From: Rhyacophila brunnea
Lineage: Eukaryota; Arthropoda; Insecta; Trichoptera; Rhyacophilidae
DNA: 64,000 nucleotides
Assembly: GCA_022495005.1 (NCBI GenBank)
Contig: JAGYXB010001020.1
Location: 1,775,210-1,839,209, forward strand
Direction of reading: 5' to 3'
Shown: piece by piece, positions 22,986-35,252 of the stretch
Numbering within the stretch: position 1 is the first letter of the stretch
Layout: every line of letters starts with the position of its first letter
Program-made: the position numbers and the translations under genes
The notes under the pieces: generated by a model
What the model was told of the DNA's origin: nothing
Databases searched by the model: none
Seen by the model: only the letters and a program-made list of their open reading frames with translations

Positions 22986-24148
22986 CTGAATAACCACAAG
23001 ACGTTGCGTACCTCTCTATGCCCCGTACAGGCGTCCCCTGTTGGCTGTCTCTAACACTTTATACAAAATAAGTGTGTGAGTATGATGGCCGAACAGTGAA
23101 ATTTAATATAAGAGATCAAAAATGTTATAATATTAATGTTTTGAGAGAATTCTTTTTGTTATTGTTGTATACAACTTTGATGGATTAGTCAAACGTCGGA
23201 CTGGGAGAGCTTAAACTCCCAAATAAATTATTATTATGTAGTTAGTAGTTTTATATTGATTCTTCAGTTTTCAACGGTTTGGTGAATGCCACTCTTCATC
23301 AGTATGCACCATACGTGGGTACTTCATACATTTCACTATAAGATTCAGTTTTAATAATTGAATGTAATATGTTTTTAACGATGTTATTAAAAAATGTTAT
23401 CCCGGATAATTTGCAGCCCGCTGAAGCCACCGCATGTATTCCAACTTACAAACACCTACAGTAATGTGACGTTTGAAGACACAGAGAGATATATTTAAAA
23501 TGTACACTGCTTATTATTACCATCTCTTCATTCAAGATATAATTATAATAAGTACATCAAATTATAAACGGTGATGCATCTCAATGGACAAAACGTACTA
23601 AACTTTTCTAGCTTTCTTTTATGTGATGCAAAAAAGTAATGACTTGAAAACATATTTACAATAATAAAATCTAATCGAGATGTGTCGTTATAAGATTATT
23701 AAAGCCAGATGTACAGTCTAAAGCCAACAGTTGTTACGAGTATTCTAGGTTACAAGAAAGTGAATTAAATATGCCAAGAGAAAATAATTCGAAACGTTGT
23801 TGAATGCAAATACAAATCGTGCACATTTATTCTGCGTTGATCTTATGTTTATTTCATTCATTTAAATTAAGTAAGAACTTTTAGGTCATTTATAAGTAGA
23901 ATTACAACTTATATAATATACAATTTATTTACACAAATAAAAATACACATGTATTATATGTTGTATGCTTTACATACAACTTACAATATTAATTTATTCA
24001 CTTTACCTTATCACGCTCCAATCTCGAAACATAAATGGCAATCACAGAATTGTGTTATTTTCATCAGTCTAGTACAACAACCTATGCATTTCGTCATGAT
24101 AAACCTACAGCATGTAGATCGCTCGCCACAATGACATAATACATACCG
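22986..24148. other. AT-rich non-coding DNA
   Basis: No gene, TSD-bounded element or tandem repeat was recognised. Confidence 0.5.
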
Positions 24149-24152
24149 TTAA

Positions 24153-24480
24153 GGGCGAATCCTCTACCTACCAGAGGCACCGAGCGGACGAAGTTTGCAA
24201 ATTGAGATATTTTTTTTGATAATTTCAATGTGAATTTGTTAAAGGAGCCCATCTTATTATTACATATTATTTTATAGTCATATTTATTATTAAAATTTAT
24301 TTTTTTAACTTTTTAAGTTTATCTTTGACTCAAAATTAAAATATTTTTCTTTTTATTGTTTTCAGATAAGTATATATTTATTAATTAATATAGTTTAAAT
24401 TGTAAATTATCAAAAAAATGTCTCAAATTGCAAGCTTCGTATTTTTCCGCCAGGTGCCTCTGGTAGGTAGAGGTATCGCA
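24153..24480. mobile_element. TTAA-flanked MITE, copy 1 (328 bp)
   Basis: TTAA flanks both ends (24149..24152 and 24481..24484). The inverted termini share CTCTACCTACCAGAGGCACC, followed inward by GCGGA...GAAGTTTGCAAATTGAGA on the left and its diverged complement on the right. The second copy at 53757 has the same layout. A TTAA target is typical of piggyBac- and Kolobok-type transposases. The centre is plain AT-rich DNA. Confidence 0.85.
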
Positions 24481-24484
24481 TTAA

Positions 24485-25375
24485 ACTATAAGAGTGGACT
24501 ATTAAACTACCGTATGCACGACAAATAAAAAAAAACATAATTGACAATAATTTTTGAGTCCTTGATATTCGAGAATGTTTAAGTTTACGTCGATAAGAAA
24601 ATTTGTAATATAATATTTTAGATTTACTGTCACTACCTTGAGAATAAACATTCCACTAAATATTTAATTACTATATTCTGTACTTGAGAGCCAGTATATT
24701 TTATGCCCAAAACGCAAATTAAAATCCGCTTGAATTCTAAAAAAAATATTATATTCTTCGATAATTCTTTAATTTTATATTTTGATTTTAATTAGCTTTT
24801 ACATGCTTTACTAGTGAATGATGATCTACCTACGTGAAAAGGTTAGGTGCAATATAATTTTATTTATATTTTTTTTGTTGTGTTCGTGTTGATAGAGCAT
24901 AATAAATTAAATTAAGGTTCTTGTTGAGTGTTTCTAGTCCAAAAACAGCCACCGAAGTGTCTCCTTACTTACATTATCTTTTAATTAAAATAAATGAGCC
25001 TGTAGCAAGGTAAGTATAAATTGAACTAAATCTCTTTAGCCTTCTCATTAATGAATCGGTATCAAATACCTACCTACCGAAAACAGTCTTGTCAAACACA
25101 AACAATAAATTGTAGCATAGTAAAACATTTTGCATAATGAGATTTTATGATGAAATTAACATTAATAAATAAGTAACTAGGTAGGATAGGGATATCATAT
25201 CGAATGGAAGAATCAATACTGTTTTCGCATCTGAATAAAAGTATCAATACAATATTATGCAAGTATCGTATCGAAAGGTGTTCTACTTAGATGACAATAT
25301 AGACAAGTTTAACGAGAAGCGTGGCCGTTTCGAGAACTACAATACTGACAATCCTTTATAATATATCGCAGCGCC
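24485..25375. other. AT-rich non-coding DNA
   Basis: Nothing recognised. Confidence 0.5.
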
Positions 25376-25403
25376 ACGACGGCGGCCATGACGGCGGCCA
25401 TGA
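25376..25403 (+). repeat. Short tandem repeat of GACGGCGGCCAT
   Basis: A 12-bp GC-rich unit (ACGGCGGCCATG) appears twice in tandem, just before the hAT-like element. In one plus frame it gives HDGGHDGGHD; no gene is supported there. Confidence 0.7.
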
Positions 25404-25432
25404 CACTTCTACTTATAATTGTCGCACTCTAG

Positions 25433-26086
25433 CAGTGGCGAAGGGTGACTTTTGGTACGAGGTAGGCTGTGGAGATCAGAGAAAAAGAAGACACTTGTCA
25501 GGTATAGGTACTTACACACTAATTCGATGAAATTTAAATAACTCATTGATGACTTAAAATTGAGCGATGAGTTTAAATTATGTATTTTCATAACATTTTA
25601 TACATCAAAAATCATTACCTAGATAAAATATTTTTTTATTTTTAAACACAATCTATATTATATAATATAAGTGTATACGTGATTGAATGACATAGATTTT
25701 TTTTTAATTATTAATTATTTTAATAATATATTATACGCAAAGATTCAGGCTTACGCATTAGAGCCTATCGTTTTGTATGCAATTATCCAGACATCCTGAG
25801 GTCACGTGACATAAAGTCTATACAGAAAAAAACTTCACTTTTGCCTTTAATTAGACAAATTTGTTAAAAACCGATGTCACGCCGTGGCATATTGTTATAA
25901 ACTTTTAACTGACGTGCTGTAATCTGTATTTATTTATAATATATTCCTAGTTTCTCACATGTACGACAGGTGTCGTTGGCAAATTAAATTATTTTTATAT
26001 AACAAAGTGTACATCAATATGCAATTAAACATTTTTTTAAGAAGGTAGGCTTTAAATAATCGTCTAGCACGGAGTCTTCGCCACTA
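25433..26086. mobile_element. hAT-like non-autonomous element (about 654 bp)
   Basis: The left end CAGTGGCGAAGGGTGAC and the right end GTCTTCGCCACTA form an inverted pair (AGTGGCGAAG). Further in, AGGTAGGCTGT on the left is mirrored by GAAGGTAGGCTTTAAA near 26041, which suggests rearranged arms. A partial second copy is at 2451. No clear 8-bp TSD flanks it (CACTCTAG against CAATATCA), so the ends are less certain than for its neighbours. It is non-coding. Confidence 0.65.
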
Positions 26087-26104
26087 CAATATCATAATAT
26101 TGGT

Positions 26105-26540
26105 ATAACGCCATACTCTGAAGCCGTGGCTTGTGCGTTCGATTCCGCAACTGGTAAATAATGTTTTTGTATTTATAAATTACAAATTACAAGAAGTCAT
26201 AGGGTTGGGTGAAAAAAACTGCTAAGTATTAGTTGATTATGCGTTAGGATTAAACTGACCTTAGTTGTATTATAATAATTATGGAATGAGTACCAATACA
26301 ATAATTTGAAAATGTCTATTATTCCTAATAAATGTAAGACGCAAGAGGGGTTTTTTTTACTAGAATGGTGCAGTGCGTATGACGCTGGCCTTTCATCCGG
26401 GAGAACACAATATATTTATGTGATTTTCTCAAAGCCTGGGTGTTTGTGATTGGTTCACTTCTTTTACTAAATACATTACTGTTAACCTACACTACTGTCA
26501 ATTAGGCCTCTTGACCTTTTAAAAAGAAAAAGAAAAAAAA
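26105..26540 (+). repeat. Degenerate tRNA-derived SINE-like sequence
   Basis: GTGCGTTCGATTCCGCAACTGG at 26132 has a B-box core (GTTCGATTCC). At 26369, GTGCAGTGCGTATGACGCTGG looks like an A box without a B box. The stretch ends in an A-rich tail (AAAAAGAAAAAGAAAAAAAA, 26521). These are probably two decayed SINE heads; a similar GATTCCGCGGCTGGCAAA head is at 50430. Confidence 0.4.
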
Positions 26541-29500
26541 ACATATTAAAGAAAAAAATCGAAGTATCAGTCAAAAATATCAATACTCTTTTGACAGCCT
26601 TGCGTATCTCAACCACCTACATAATGCGTACTACAGTAAGATACCTATACGCCGTTGGAAACCACAACTGCTGTAGGAAATTGAATTCAATTTGAAATTT
26701 AAATTTTCACATATTAAAAGCAACCTTCTCTTCTGATTAGAATGAAAGGCTGAATTTCTGAATCGCACTCGGTTCGCGTGGTTGTATATTAATAATATAA
26801 AGACTTTTTTATTAGCGCTTCAATTCCAATGTTTAGCTTCTCAGCTGGGAATGAAATAATAATTATGATAGAATTAATTACGTATGTTTCACACATAAAA
26901 TAAATTCAGCATTTCTACGACCGTCAAAAAATCATCGGTACTTTTTGACCGATATTTCGAAACTTTCTTTCGGTGGCGATGCTGATTTGGCATTTTTTCA
27001 GAAATTAATCCCTCGTAGACATGTGTTTATATTTTTTGATACCGATACTTGAGAGACGTGATACTTTTTCTTTCGATCTGACGGCCCTAAGCATTCCTAC
27101 ATTAGTATAATACCCTCTTTTCACATGCATGGATTTACTGCTGACAGTACGTATTATCACGGCCATAACAAAAAATGCACGTGTAAACACGTATTATCGT
27201 GCAAATTACAAGATTGCATGCCATTGAATAAAGTGTCGAGACTTTATTTCAACGAGAAGTATACCAGAATTTTATGTCAGATCCATGCAGGTGTAAACAG
27301 TAAGTGAAATTTTTGTCAGACACATAAAATAAGTATAACGGTATAAGTGTCAGATGTAAACGTACCATTAGAATTGAAAGGTATCTTGATCGAAAAGGTT
27401 TCGTAACTTTTTTTCGCAAGATATGGTTGGTCAACAGTTGCTCAACGTAACTGCTCCAATCTCCATGCCCTTATTTACACATGTTGAAAAAACAGCATTA
27501 AATTTTTCCAGAAATAAGAGTCGTATTTATGACATACGGTTTCAGAAACTGACCTTCTGGCGCTAGTTTATGGTAGATGCAACCATTATAAAATAAGTTT
27601 TAACAAAACAATCCGTACATGGAGAGAGGTCAGAAAAAATAAACTACAAAATATTTTCCTCAATAATAATAGGTAGGTATGATGACGGGCTTAGAATACG
27701 TTTAATTAAGATAATATTTTAAACGTAAAACATTAATAAACTCAGCGTACATAATATTGCATCGTCATAGATGAGGATTATTCAGCTAATTGTATCTGCA
27801 TTTCTGAATTTATCAAAAATGCCCGAACACTGAATACCAACCTAAGCAAATAGGAAACCACTGCCTTTCTATTTTCGTTTATACTTGTATTACTGAAAAC
27901 CCTATAACATGTAAATAATTAGTGAAAACTGTTAAATAGTATTTTTGTATCTAGATTTGTTGCTATTTTCGCTATTTCTAGTACTTCGCTAGTCGCTATT
28001 TGTCGCTAGACGCCTCTAGTAAATCCACAGCAGCATACAACTCCCCCTTAAGACCTAATTATCCGTATTATTAGTATTACTATTGCTTTAATACTAAGAA
28101 AATATACAAATATAGTTTGGGAGTTTCACTTTAATTATCCTTCATAAGTTAGGAGTGTTAGGACTATATAATATATCCAAAATAAACATACGCAAATATT
28201 TTCTTTTTAATTTTCTAAGTATAATAATGATATTAATAACTGTTAGATGTTTACTTGACCCGACGTAAAATTAGCCTCAATATAAATAAATAATGAATGG
28301 GTCCGTAAAGTTGAGTTTGCTACATGCATAATTCATGCTCTTTGTATGCTTAAGAACACTTAATTAAATAAAATTTCCCTTTTTCCCGATTTTTTCACTC
28401 CAACGAGCCATACAGGAAAAAAATTAGGTTTTGGTTGGTGGGTACAATAACGTTTATGGGTTTTATAATATAATATTAGTTCTATGCGGGTGCAACGTTT
28501 TGAATATGCACATTAAATAAAAATATGAGTAGCTGTAAAGCACAACAATCACTCTTCAAAACGTTCAATTTAGCTATATTATTATTAACTTTATTATTTT
28601 TAATGTAAAATCTGCCGATGTATAATCATAATGAAAGATTTGTATGCTTCTAAGGTTGTTAATCTAGTCGATAACATAAGTTTAAAAGAAATTTTGAAGG
28701 GGAAACTGGTTGAAATTAGGGTACGGAATTAAATTTCTGCCGGAACGGAATTTCCCGATAAAAAAATCTTGACAAGAAGTAAACATATAAAATTGCGCTC
28801 AATTTTAACATAAAAAACCTAAAAATTCTCGAACTTTTTTTAAGGCGCTATGAAATGAAAATCACTGATTTATAGAGATATAATAAAATACATAAATAGG
28901 TACAAACAATAAGTTCGATCTCAAATTTAATGATAATCTCCATTATGTACCCACTGAGTAAAATAATAATTCAAAGACTGGAAAATATAATATGTTAAAT
29001 TGGGCTAATTTTAAATAGCAAATACGCACTAAATCCGGAGTATTAGCAAAAAAGTGCTATTAAATTTGTCTAACGAGGTGAATATGCATTAATTTGCTCA
29101 CATATACATTATTAATTAAGTGAATGTGGATTGTGCATATTAGCGATTTGTTGCAGTGTTTATAGATGTACATAATACAATTAACCATGATCACTACGCA
29201 ATGACCTATTTATTATGACATCATGTGCGACCCATGACACTGACTTTAACCAAATTTACCTACATGATGGAAAATGAATATCAATTTATTTACAATGTGG
29301 ATCTCCTGAAGATAAACAAATCCATCCTATTTTTTATGTCCGCTCCTCGTTTAGAGCATATTATACATAATATGCCATGCGGCGCCCTATACTCGTAACA
29401 ATCCTGATCGCCAGTCCTCTTAGATCTTTTTTACATAATATTATATAATATATAACAGGCCATGCGGTCCAATGACAGTCATTGTAGTGAAAGAGTAGTG

Positions 29501-29570
29501 TATTTAGTAATAGAAGAGAAACAATCACAAACATCTTTGTTACCCTGCTTTGAAAAAAAAACTTAAATAT
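26541..29570. other. AT-rich non-coding DNA
   Basis: No gene is supported. A degenerate cluster of CGCTA(TT) words at 27960..28012 is the only internal pattern noted. Confidence 0.5.
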
Positions 29571-29571
29571 G

Positions 29572-29632
29572 TTGTGACCTCACTGAGAATCGAACTCTCA
29601 GGTCATCCTCGGTAAACATCTGACGGACGATA
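29572..29632 (-). repeat. tRNA-like SINE head
   Basis: On the minus strand GAGAGTTCGATTCTCAGTGAGGTCACA contains a good B box (AGTTCGATTCT) with a pairing T-arm, preceded by ATGTTTACCGAGGATGACC. No acceptor stem can be formed, so this is a SINE head and not a functional tRNA. It abuts a LINE fragment. Confidence 0.45.
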
Positions 29633-29634
29633 TT

Positions 29635-30230
29635 TAAGATGACCTACTATTGGATGAAGGCTTCCATATAGTTCCTTCCACCCTTTTCGGGCTGTAGTTA
29701 TCCACTGCCATCTACTTCCACCTAAATTTGTGAGGTATATGATTAAAATAGTTTTGGAATTGATGTGGTTGTTTAAATCCACCGCCCATGACGACGGCCG
29801 CTTGACGTGCTTATCGCTCAGTGATCCCTCTAGCCTCTGCGCATGCATACCTCATCACGTCTATTACTCCTGCAGCGGTAGATACTCCCGTTTTACCTCG
29901 CTTCATCACTCTACATACCCATACAGTACACAATCTACACGGACTTCGTGTAGGTATGCTAACCCACCGGCCTTTTCCTCGAGTTGCACACCGACCGTAG
30001 TCATGAGCGATGGCTCTAAGTGTATGAGAACATTTGTCCAAGGTTTATCCACTCCGATTCATTGCCATTAAATAAGCTTTGCGACCTCTTTTAGATACAT
30101 CGTTAACCTACAGTTCTCTAGTTTTTTCGGTTTATTTTTTGGTTTTCCCTCGTTATACCCAGTATGCACATTTCCATTCTATCCGTATCCTTATTCTCTT
30201 CGACTTCAACTTGAACATATTATTATCATC
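29635..30230 (-). pseudogene. LINE fragment (type A), copy 2, interrupted
   Basis: The minus strand shows GGSRWQWITTARKGWKELYG near the 3' end (29730..29660), the last block of this RT family (GG..W....R..WK.L). From about 30210 to 30030 it matches the upstream part of copy 1 in nucleotide order (GTCCA-GGT-TCCACTC, CATTGCCATT, CGACCTCT). Between 29745 and 30000 is foreign GC-rich sequence that does not fit the element, so an insertion or rearrangement is likely. Frames are broken throughout. Confidence 0.65.
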
Positions 30231-31055
30231 CCTGCGTTATATGTGACATATATTCCACAATTTATTGGGATCGCTTTTGGCCCAGGCAAAGATTTTATTA
30301 TGCAGTATACCAATTTATAAATGGTTAATAGATCAATTCAAACAAATATACGTTTGGATTTCACCCACATCTCAATTATACGCGTCTCATCTGATGATGG
30401 AAATAAATTGGCTGTGGTACATCAACATTTATAGGACTTGCTTCGTAATTCCTATCAGTGATTACTGAATAATTAGTTTTCCCCCAAGGAATTTAATTAT
30501 CGCTCCTGCTACATTTGCTGAGTTAACTCATTAAGGACATTAATTGATTCATCGGCCACAGTTTGTTTGTTTGCGATTCTATATTAGATACTTCTACATC
30601 CAACTGTATTGTATACATATGGAAATATTTTGTAAATAAACGTTATGAAAATTCTCCATCAAATGCGAAGGAATTATTTGAATAAATAATGATAAATAAA
30701 CTAAGTTTAATTAGAATCCTCTACAGATTTCGAAGAATTAATAATGTTACTTACTCAGTGAAAATTTAAGTTCTTTATAAGCTTGAATCGGATTTAAATA
30801 TGGAAAACACTTTCTGCATTAATTATATTATGTACATTATAAATTAATAGTTACTTTAAATTAACATCAATTCAAAAATCTACTAAAACCGAACTGAAAA
30901 CAATGTTTTTAAATTAAAAATTCGTTATTAAACAGATACATGTAAAGGCTTTTTATTCTGATGTAAATATTCACAAACACTAGTCGAAACTCCTTGGAAC
31001 TCACTCCCAAAAGTTTATTATGTAGGTACATCCCTTCCTTAATTTACTACCTTCA
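30231..31055. other. AT-rich non-coding DNA
   Basis: A 67-codon plus frame at 30265..30468 has no recognisable domain. Nothing else was seen. Confidence 0.45.
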
Positions 31056-31110
31056 GTGGCGGGAGTGGGACACCGAGGTACTGACTGATTTTGACACCCC
31101 CCGCTATAAA
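31056..31110 (+). repeat. Possible hAT-like terminus
   Basis: CAGTGGCGGGAGTGGGACACCGAGG begins like the hAT-like ends elsewhere in the window (CAGTGGCG) and runs into a C-run. No matching inverted end or TSD was found nearby, so it may be a solo, truncated end. Confidence 0.35.
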
Positions 31111-31339
31111 AAATAAAATAAAAACCATAAATTCTAACTACCAACCAACATAGTAAAAAAACAATGTATTTCTTTCCTAGAATCACATCATTTAACTAAA
31201 AATAATTGTTATTGAAGATGACTTTTGTGTAAAATTACGTTTATGGATATGTTAATGACCTCTTTGATGTTAGTTGCAGGATTTTTGTTTAACTTTGAGT
31301 AATATTTTTATACTCAATATGTAAGAAATACGCATCTTT

Positions 31340-31612
31340 CTAAGATTTTGGTATAATTAATCGACTGGTTTCCACTGTTTCGAGGCCTCTTTTTAAATCC
31401 TCCATCAAATCGGTTGCATCATCTGAGTTAAATAAAATTGCTGCTGCTACTCCCGTTGAAAATTGGACGTGCCGACCGCAAACAACGTGGTTCCTGCTTG
31501 AAAGTATTTTTAAAAGCAATTGCTGTGCTGGATTGGTGCTGTTCAAAAACGGTTTTATTTCGTCAGAGGAAATATTTATATCCTGGTGCAACAGTATATT
31601 TATTGTCAGTGC
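31340..31612 (-). pseudogene. Unassigned protein-like frame
   Basis: The minus frame is open from about 31612 to the stop at 31340, about 90 codons, with no ATG near its start. It has mixed, protein-like composition (for example NPAQQLLLKILSSRNHVVC, then VQFSTGVAAAIL and DLMEDLKRGLET). I do not recognise the family. An in-frame TAA lies just upstream. No obvious acceptor or neighbouring exon was found, and a hAT-like end is 230 bp away, so it could be a relic of transposon coding sequence, a lone exon or chance. Confidence 0.3.
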
Positions 31613-31614
31613 AT

Positions 31615-34555
31615 TGTAACTTTACATCAGCGCATTGCATTAAGATTGTCTGGAATTATAATATATTTTATCAAATAGTCAGTAGAGCCCAGGCGTTTCT
31701 TATAGCGTACACTCATTGTATATATTTATAATATTTAACGGTTAAATATCATAATTAATTAAAAGTAATAATTTCAAAAAATACGACATGTACTTTTTCA
31801 CATATGTTGGCCTGGTGCAATAATATAATTTTGTCAATACTCGTCGATAAAGTAGTATTGTACAAAACATACTTATCACTGAAAACTCGTACCTATTTAA
31901 ATCTCACCGGTTCAAGCCTTCATATATAGACGTCTTTCAAAATTTCCTTTCGCCTTACATTTCCATTTCAAAATTATAACTCAGCAAGAATAAATAAAAG
32001 GAAACTTACACATCTAACCTTCTTCAAAAAATGCAGTGTTAAAAAAACCTTATACTACATTTGAAATAAAATGAAGCTGTTAATAACCATGCAGCTCACG
32101 TTGAAACTTTTCTTTCGTTAGTATCTTAGTCCGATTTTTTTTATTTGGTTTATTATACATACTATAATCGTAGGTAAAAAATCTTTTGATATATATGTAT
32201 TTTCCAATCGTGTCAATACCGATACCAATGTTGCCCTATCTATAAATACTAATACTAAAATACTACACAACAGGTGGCAAGTCTGTGATACGATTAACTT
32301 TAGAGCCCGGGGAAATCTTGTAAGGCATCTTGAAAAATGGACGTTCACCGATTGGTTTTTGATTCATTTCATTTTGTTTGATTTATTAACGTCCTGTGAC
32401 ATTTTGCGGGTTTATGCGGCATATTCGTTTAGCACTATCTGACCAAACGGGTACCTACCTGGCATATACATGACATATATATATATATATATATTATATT
32501 GTTAGTAATTATAGACAAGTATTGATCCCCAAGCTTGTAAGGATTTTTGTTTAGGTACTTGATTGATCGATGAAAACAATGTTTTCTACTAGGTGGGTTC
32601 TTTTTTTAAACTGAATATACAACACAAGAAACTATCTAGTTATAGAACTTCAAATAGTATAATTAATTATGAATAAATACACAATCTCTACTTTTCAAAG
32701 TTTTGGTTTCCCGTATACATATTATGTATGCTGCGAACATGTAAAAATACGCCGAATTGCTAAGTAAATTTATTATCTCCTTAGTAATAGTTACGCAATT
32801 CTCAGGAGATCAGTTTCATTATTAAACGAAGGCGAATTAGTTGTCTAACTGTAAGTTATTACGAGGAAACATTGTTAAGAAAGTAGTCCAACAGGTATAT
32901 TGATTCTAAAGAACATGTTAATGTAATATATATATTATAACTACGTATTGTTAACATTTACAACATGAATATAGTTTACGTATGTACTCATACGAAATAG
33001 ACATAACTATAACACTATATATAGGTAAAAGTATTTTATATATTCTTCTTTTTATGTCATTACTCATTATAGACTGGACTGTTTATATTTATGTGTCCCA
33101 GCTATCCCTCTATCTTTTGTGTGGTTTGCCCGGGGTGGGAGGGATGTCCAATGATTTGACCGAACATCACGATGTATGGGGTTCTAGATTTGGTTATCCT
33201 TTCTATGCGTTTATCTCATTTTTTTCTTCTTTAAAATCATCATCTGACCTCATCTTCAACTGCGTAAATTTTCAGACCTGTTCGTTCCTTGTATTATTTA
33301 TGTTAAGGGGTTTTTTTGTGATACTTCGTCTCTAAATTTATAGTCATAATAATAAAATAAAATTATATACAGAAATTCTTCTCCGTTTCAAAATAAAAAG
33401 TGTTTCAAATTATGTCATTGAATTGTTTTAGTTTAAATATTAAATTTTCTGTACTACATACTTCTACAATTATATTGACAACCTATAATATCGGTTTCAT
33501 TCTTAAGACATTTTCATTCTGATAATTTGAAGAACAGTGAAAAATTAATGAAATCATAAACGATGACAATGTATTTTTTTAATTGACTGACGTCTAATTT
33601 GATTTCATGAAGAGTTAATTAATGTAATTAAAGAGATAAAAAATCAACATTCAAATAAATGAGAGTATGAATATTCATTGCCTAGTTCAGTAATAAAACT
33701 AAGATTCTCGGATGTGGAAATTAATTGTAGAACGCAGAATTATCCAATCAAAAAAAAATATTTTCAATAAGTATTCAGCGAATTTATTCGTGCGACGCTT
33801 TCCCCACCACCGTTCCCGTAACTCTCAGAAATAATATGCCATAATAGGAAAATGTATTATTACAATATCCTTATTCAAAGAAGTAATCATGTAACCAAAT
33901 TCTAAAACCGATAAAGAAATATTCTGTGTCTGGGTATTCGGTGCCTAACTTTTTTCAAAAAAGATTTTTTCTGTTGGTTATAATAATATATTTTCTCGGA
34001 AGTGATGTATGTTCAAAGAAATTTTCGTTAGGTATATTCAGCTTCCGCTATAAGTAGATATCACATCCACAATTTTTTTTCAATTGGATTTTGTGATCTG
34101 CACATGTTTGGTCTTGATCTGTTTTGTCAACCATTTCAAAATTTTGGGCAATGACTCCTTTCATAAGTGTTCATAAAAAAATATACCTACCAAGGATCCA
34201 GCGCTACGTGGCTCTTTATACCAATTCTATCCTATGAAAGGATTGCTTAGTTAGGGTATAGATTCCACCCCATACGTAAAATACCACATAATACACTTGT
34301 TATTGTCGTATTTATTCTTTAATAATTTAATACAGTAATATAAAATGGTATCCAATTAACATTATAATAAAACATTTATTGAACATTCTTAATGCATTAC
34401 ATTTTTCAATCTTTTGCAAGTACAAGACAAGTACTAGTGCACCTACCTATTATTAGTAGCTCGATTCAAATCACAAAAGCCGGTAGCGAATAAAAATGAA
34501 ATCTAAGAAGCGCTTCAATTATAATTAATTTCGTCGTAATTGTATAGGGTACATA
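31615..34555. other. AT-rich non-coding DNA
   Basis: Includes a 20-bp (AT)n run near 32475. The 117-codon plus frame 32982..33335 is Tyr/Leu/Ile-rich in AT-rich DNA and has no domain; I do not call it a gene. Nothing else was recognised. Confidence 0.5.
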
Positions 34556-34640
34556 TGGCTAAACTAGCATAGCACATTGCCCGGAATTCGATGCACGTTT
34601 GAATCTTGTTTGCTACCATATTTTTTATATTATGTATATT
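34556..34640 (+). repeat. Degenerate tRNA-like SINE head
   Basis: CTAAACTAGCATAGCACATTG resembles an A-box region and GCACGTTTGAATCTTG a decayed B box, followed by AT-rich tail. This is weak evidence from box order and spacing only. Confidence 0.3.
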
Positions 34641-34687
34641 TCCAAATTACGTATATTCCTATATTGTCTAAGCACATTGGTACTTAC

Positions 34688-35244
34688 CAGTGGCGACGAG
34701 TGGAGGTAGGCTGTTAAGATTTGACATAAATAGGGCACACTAAACTTTGTCAGTCATATTTATTTCTTTTCATTGAACTAAGAACACAATTTGCAGACGG
34801 TGATTATTAGTTTTAAAATTCAATTAACCCTAATAGTTTAGGTATGCTATGGGTGATCTGACAAAAATAGTGTAGGTACACTTTTTCAGTCATAATTATT
34901 TATTTTTGTTGAATTAAGAATGCATATTATAGACGGTGTTAGTTAGTTTTTTTAAATTCATTTAATCCTGCATAACCAAACCATAGTACATAAAAAATAT
35001 TCTTCTATCTATATAATAACTCAATTTATGTACGGTTTAATGACATAATTTTAGATGTTTTATAGATAAACGAATATTTTTTTACTATTATCTACTATGG
35101 CTTGGATTAGGCAGGGTTTAATTGAATTTTAAAACAAACAGTATCTAGTAATACAATGAAAACAAATAATGTATATCACCAATAAAATGTTGTGTGCACT
35201 ATTTACGTCGGATCTAAAAAGCCTACCCCCACCCTTTTCCACTG
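34688..35244. mobile_element. Non-autonomous hAT-like element (557 bp) with perfect 8-bp TSD
   Basis: The left end is CAGTGGCGACGAGTGGAGGT and the right end the reverse complement of CAGTGGAAAAGGGTGGGGGT. Inverted similarity continues about 54 bp to GTGCACAC/GGGCACAC. A perfect TSD, GTACTTAC, is at 34680..34687 and 35245..35252. Inside, a block of about 130 bp (TCAGTCATA...TTGAACTAAG...GACGGTG) is present twice in tandem. A truncated relative lies at 7382. There is no transposase. Confidence 0.92.
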
Positions 35245-35252
35245 GTACTTAC

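Noticed and set aside
32982..33335. 117-codon plus-strand frame with hydrophobic stretches
   Set aside because: Composition follows AT-rich DNA, no family is recognisable, and no splice or neighbour evidence exists.
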